Assembly: GCF_964204865.1 (NCBI RefSeq)
Contig: NC_135250.1
Coordinates: 9,796,001-9,860,000 of the forward strand
From: Styela clava
Lineage: Eukaryota; Chordata; Ascidiacea; Stolidobranchia; Styelidae
Reading direction: 5' to 3'
DNA length: 64,000 nt
Under the pieces are notes generated by a model. That model did no database searches. It was not told the origin of the DNA and saw nothing but the letters and a program-made list of their open reading frames with translations. The position numbers and the translations under genes are program-made. How positions within the stretch are numbered: position 1 is the first letter of the stretch; each line of letters starts with the position of its first letter. This document shows positions 59,101-64,000 of this stretch, piece by piece.

Positions 59101-62100
59101 CTAATGACACCAAATTTCGACGAATTTGTGACATAGCGCACGACATACGTGATTAAATTAATTGAACAATCCCAAGGCAGGAATTTGAACAACAACTAGA
59201 CGAAGTTACTGATGGCAGCCGTGAGCTGCTGTTTTGCAAGACAATTGAATCGGGATGTCATTTGAATGTGAGGGTATTCTACATTAGTATGTCGGCTTTT
59301 TTGGTATCAATTTATTGATTAGCCTACTGCATTTAGCGTGCAAATTTTTGGAAAACAAAATCGTTATTTAGTTGTTAGATTATTTCCTAAATTTCGGTAA
59401 CACAACCAAAAACTGATATATCAGTACGTAGCAAAAACACGAAAACTAGGTAATATTAAACAACCGTGCCTGAAATATGTCTGAGTGAAAATTGTCTGAC
59501 CGTTTGCTACTGTTTTAATAGTTAAATTACGTTTGACGTATTTCTGATCAGCCAACAGGGATATCGATGCTCGGGGAAACAACGAGTGCTTTTCAACCTT
59601 TCATGTTTGCGGACTCCCTTGGTTCGCCGATGAAATCAAGGACCCCTACATTGCGACAAATGTAATAAATTGTAATTCTCACGTCTAAACAGGTATAATT
59701 TGAAAATGCACACACAATAAATTTACATGCTCAATTTTCGTGCCATTAATTTTTACCAAAATCAACTCTGCCATCTTCAAAGCCCAGGGCTTTACTAGCG
59801 TTTCTCCTATCATATGCAGATTTTTTGCGATTTGTAACACCATTTCTTAGAAAGATTCACAGTGCTTTGCCGTGAAAAATATCCACTTGCATCCTATTTT
59901 TTTCGATTCAGAGATAGTTCTTGTATTTTAATGAAAGATAAGTCATTTTTCTAATATTGTGGATGTTTCTGCTACAAGTGGCGTTTAAGCTTTAAGGGTT
60001 TCATTACTTCATTGTGAGAAAACACCCCGTTGAAAACACTACAGATTGCTCACGCCATGTTGGTGGTGGCGTGACTTTCTGCAAAAGATCCGTTCACTTA
60101 TCCGTCGCTAGTGTGCGACTTTCTACCCCCAATACCCCGTTTAACCATTCACAGATCCAACAAAAGGGGGTAACTGGACATGAGGTATCGGAATAAATCG
60201 GTGGCCTAACCTGGTATGCACCCTACAGGTATACCCATATTTCAGTTTACCGCCACGAATCCTACAATAAATATTGTTGTTTCAATTTCTGCGCCATTGA
60301 TTGAGTTGTGTCACTTATCTTTCAAAGCCTTAACTCTATATTATTCAGTTACACAAACTTTGAACGGCCTTACCGGAATTAGAAGTCTTTGAATAAATGC
60401 ATCTCGAATCGTACAAACTTTAAAGTCTGGCCGCAATTTACACATTCCCGGAGTGAAAACAAGAGGCTACTCCACCCTCAAAATACCGATCATTGGATAA
60501 TAAACTCTTGCCATCTCACCTTCATCAAATCCTGCATGGGTTCGCAGATTACTGGACATCCTACCGCCGTAGGATGGTTCACGCAACCACCGGCCGGTCG
60601 CGGCTCCCTCCATAATTAGTCGATGAAGCAGAAACAAATAACTGATTAACCAATCCTACACTCGACATCGACTTGTAACCGGACAGGCCGTGGTTCGCTA
60701 TATGATGAGGACATTGTACCCGCTTCTTTCTGCCCAGGGATAAAAATGATATCCCATCTTAATGAATCCAGCATGGGCTTCCATCCTGTGGGGTACGAAT
60801 AATTGGAATAGTCTTTAATGCCCATGGTGCCGTTGGTGGGTTAAGCCCCCTCCACTATTCAAGTTCAAATGCCTACAATTATTCATCTATCTATTCAGTG
60901 GATTCCAAACTTTTTCTTCGCGCCCCACTTTCCATAAAATCAGAGACTACAGATACTCACGACTAGGCTTGCACGTAATTGACAAAAATCAATTCTGTAA
61001 TTACGGCCAAATCGATTACGTAATGACCCCGTAATTGCGATATTTTTTTCCCACATTTAAACCTATCATAACAACCAATTTAATCCACTTCTATTCCGAA
61101 TGGGACATCGAAGTTTGGTTTTCATACTCCCGGCAGTGCTACACGCCGGCGACAGATGTTAAAGACAAATATCAAGGAGTGAATTCAAAATAATTTCATT
61201 CTGATTTTTATCTTTTGTATTAGCTTTGATTTTCCTTCATCAACTTTATCACCAAATTTTATGCGATCAATTTTATCATTAACAACACTGGAAATATATT
61301 TAAAAAACGATAGTTCACTTTTTTAAAATCGTACTAACGTATTAATACGACTTTCGTATTAAATAAAAATTCCGGGTTGCTAATTTATTAATCAACTACA
61401 AGCGTATTCTCTCGTTTGATTATACTTTCGCTTGCCTTGCGACGAAGACTTGTTATTTCACCGTTTTTTTTACAATATCCGACTTTACTACTTAGTTAGC
61501 ATGTTATAATAATTATTGATGCCGACTTATTGACGATATTCCGAATTCCATGCTTCATTTTACATTAAATCATTTCGCGACCTAAATGTTATAACATTAT
61601 TTGCGATAAATTTAGATCAAATATTAATTATTTGCGCATTATTTAAAATACCGTACTTATATGACATGCCTTCTCCGAAAATACAAAGTTATATCGCAAA
61701 ACAATGCATTTTGTGACATTTATTTTGCACTCATGAAAATATTAATTTATTTTTCTAACTCAAGTCGACAATCCTATTTGCCAAGATTGACACAAGTTTG
61801 ATCGAGTGCATGTGGTATTCGAGTCGACGATATATCAAAATAAGTTGCCGCATTTGGTAAAGACAGGTAATCATATTTGGACGACATATTGCGAGCCATT
61901 GTGAAAAACATATTGAGCAATGCCAAGTCCGGACAGATATATAACGATAAAATCGGTAACAGAACATCAAGATTTTGTAATAGCAAATGGATCTCGCGCA
62001 GAATAAACACGGGAAATCCCGTGGTATTGTTGTTTCTCTGTCGTCTCAATCGCTTTACCGATGCCGAAAAGACTAGGTTGCGTTGGTTCATTACGCAATT

Positions 62101-62567
62101 TCTCTTCCGTCTTTATATTGCTGTTTGATGAGTGCGACATTAATTATCACGGCATTTACAAATAGACCATGTTTTATAAGTTGATCTCTTACATTCTTTA
62201 GTCATTTCACCCGAAGAAGTTGAAACCAGGTGTGTTGGCGTACATCGGTCTCAACACAATTCTATTCCTTATCTACGGTTAATATGTACATTGGCCATCC
62301 TAGATAAGTTCATAATAGGTTAGTAAATGACGCGTTATGCCTTCCCCATCTGCCTAACAAGAGAGAGAAAAACGGCTGCGAATACCGGAACTCTAACTTC
62401 TTTTACTTAAACTTTAATTTTTTTAAATCGACGGAATTGACTGCTCTGAAGAGAGCTCGTTTCAATCGCGAAAGCGCTCGACCAATCATTACGACCTTAC
62501 GTAATTCGTAACTTCGCTCCCGTAACTCGAAATAATTCCGTAAATCCGTAAATTACGTGCAAGCCTA
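56135..62567. mobile_element. 6.4 kb composite hAT-like block with a single 8-base target duplication
   Basis: The left end TAGGCTTGCACGTAATT and right end AATTACGTGCAAGCCTA are exact 17-base inverted repeats. CTTCGTAT flanks the whole block at 56,127-56,134 and 62,568-62,575. Inside, the left 1.17 kb (56,135-57,302) is repeated at 60,964-62,170, again starting with the same inverted repeat. Only the second copy has the right arm (62,171-62,567). The 3.66 kb between the copies is unrelated. The outer ends thus belong to one insertion, later expanded by a duplication or a nested event. No transposase was recognised. Confidence 0.75.
57303..60963. other. 3.66 kb between the two arms of the composite block
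   Basis: No gene was recognised. Near 59,578-59,655 and at 60,897-60,935 there are hAT-like left-end words (GTGCTTTTCAACCTTTCATG with GGACCCCTA; CAGTGGATTCCAAACTTTTT), without matching right ends. The part from about 59,990 to 60,860 looks richer in C and G runs than its surroundings and may be another unrecognised repeat. Confidence 0.4.
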
Positions 62568-62939
62568 CTTCGTATCATTTATCTTATATATATATATATA
62601 TTGATTGTAAGCTGAATATGATATTTATTGTATTTGTTTCCAGCAACTCGAATTGTATTTGTTGAAGGTATTCCTTGATGAGAACTTTTGCCTCTCTTCA
62701 GCCGAGTCAAAAACATGCTGCTGGAATTTTTGTGCCTGGGGGATCCATCAAAATATAAAATCCACATACAGTTGAAAATATTGAAGTATTCGATTCGATT
62801 CTGAAATCATCAGGTATTCAAAAATGGCCAGCCCTAGCTGATATTGCTCCTCTTGGTTACAAGTGATTAATACCAGCTTTCCGGACCTATGATTCAACAT
62901 TTTCAATCGCTGGCTATGCTAGAGTCGTTTTTTGCTTGG

Positions 62940-63505
62940 TTTGCAATGATATATGATGAAGTATATAATAATTCAATACTTACGACCAGTGAAAATTACG
63001 ATGAAATTCCTCGTGAAAATTAGTTATATACTCTTCCGATAAACTTTAAAACACCATATGTTTTGATCTATTGAATATAAAATTCAAACTATTTCCAAAT
63101 GGCAGGTACCAACAGATATATAATCTGAAATACTTTAGGAATAAGCTCGCTTGAGCTCGCTGCCTGTGTCTCACCATAAAATAAGTAATAGCTGCAAGTA
63201 TTTAAATATATATGATATCAATACTCTTCAAGACTTGCATAATAAGTATATACATACAGTAAGTACATACAGCACTCGTGTAGTTTACATGCACCCCATA
63301 AACATATATATTTGAATTAACATTTATTACAAATATATATTTTGGAATATACGAAAAACTAGACGATAAAAGTAAATTTACATTTCGGAAGATTCAAATT
63401 CTTAGCAATTGCCAAAGTGATGTATTAATTCAAGCCCCCAAAAGTGCTTTAGGTACGCTATGAGTCTATAAGAAATAACTCAAATAAGATCAAAATTCCG
63501 TAAAT
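62940..63505. repeat. 3' flank of the sulfotransferase unit, third copy
   Basis: It matches 50,690-51,370 (TAATAATTCAATACTT, ACCATATGTTTTGATC, CAAATGGCAGGTACCAACAG, AGCCCCCAAAAGTGCTTTAGG). It leads directly into the pseudogene exons at 63,510. The start near 62,935-62,940 marks one boundary of the duplicated unit. Confidence 0.75.
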
Positions 63506-63509
63506 AAAA

Positions 63510-63866
63510 GGTATTCATATACAAATTTGATTCCTGTTCTTTTCAACTTTTCTTCAACTTGCGGTCTATTTCAGCAGAATGTTCCGCAGTAAAATGGTTT
63601 ATCCATTTACCAATAGTTCCTGAATGAATTATAAATCACTGAATAAGAGAGAGGATTCGTACCTGTCAAGCATAGTTTCCTTCAATTGCGGTTCATTCCA
63701 TCTCCTGATTTTAATACCATATCCGATTTCTTCACATTTCTCGTTCAAAATATTCGTTCCAGTCGTCGGTAGCAAATTTTGCCAATTAACCCTGGAATGG
63801 AAATCCATTCAGAAACTTGAAAAATGATACCAGCCTGTCCTTTGGATTTCACAACGTGTAAACGAT
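63510..63866 (-). pseudogene. Deleted sulfotransferase copy C
   Basis: It contains an exon 7 equivalent (about 63,510-63,622), a remnant of exon 6, and exon 4 (from about 63,735 to 63,866). The exon 6 remnant runs straight into exon 4 at GATTTCTTCACATTTCTCG. This removes most of exon 6, all of exon 5 and two introns. The exon 7 stop is changed, and a small deletion near 63,562 shifts its frame. The deletion point has TTCA in both parent sequences, suggesting repair through short homology. Upstream exons 1-3 would lie beyond the window. It cannot encode a working enzyme as it stands. Confidence 0.85.
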
Positions 63867-64000
63867 CTGAAAGATAATCATAAATATTATTTTTTCCACT
63901 TGCATTCTGGCATCAGTTCAAACTTTTGGATGTACACCACCGTATAAACTTGATGATTTGATTTTCCTTTCTATAACTAGAATATCATTTTACGTGATCG

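Noticed and set aside
1..64000. CRISPR arrays, bacterial operons, ribosomal RNA genes
   Set aside because: The genes are spliced animal genes. The repeat arrays lack regular spacers and no rRNA-like sequence was seen.

Overview
The window is metazoan nuclear DNA. Genes are split by GT-AG introns, and the proteins are animal families: a death-effector-domain caspase, cytosolic sulfotransferases, LDL-receptor class A/thrombospondin and Ly6/uPAR domains, and a possible IL-17-like cytokine. AT-rich sequence, mostly short introns, a very high density of cut-and-paste transposon remnants and this gene mix would suit an ascidian or another marine invertebrate. That placement is an inference; no marker in the window fixes the species.

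Layout: 1-11.4 kb is gene-poor and holds tandem repeats, a duplicated dispersed repeat and several hAT-like elements. An IL-17-like terminal exon lies at 11,986-12,361 (+). From 14,022 to about 21.2 kb (-) I could join nine exons in phase into a single-pass receptor (Cys-rich N-terminal part, four LDLa repeats, one TSP1 repeat, a membrane segment and a tail of about 360 residues). Its first exons are unresolved. From 24,500 to 30,682 (+) a complete seven-exon gene encodes a secreted or GPI-anchored protein with two Ly6/uPAR (LU) domains. From 31 to 35.2 kb there are nested hAT elements with a decayed transposase.

An intronless 860-residue caspase-8-like gene with two death effector domains lies at 37,752-40,334 (-). 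From 43 to 64 kb is a sulfotransferase cluster on the minus strand: two complete seven-exon copies with identical exon lengths (44,224-47,466 and 51,378-53,685), a deleted pseudogene at the right edge (63,510-63,866) and duplicated flanks. Between copies two and three sits a 6.4 kb composite transposon block with one target-site duplication around the whole.

The genes do not form an obvious pathway. Caspase, IL-17-like, LU-domain and LDLa/TSP1 products are all families used in immunity or cell-surface recognition, but no functional link is shown by the sequence. The strongest structural results are the exon-by-exon gene models, whose splice phases all agree, and several transposon insertions whose boundaries are fixed by target-site duplications or by empty sites in paralogous copies.
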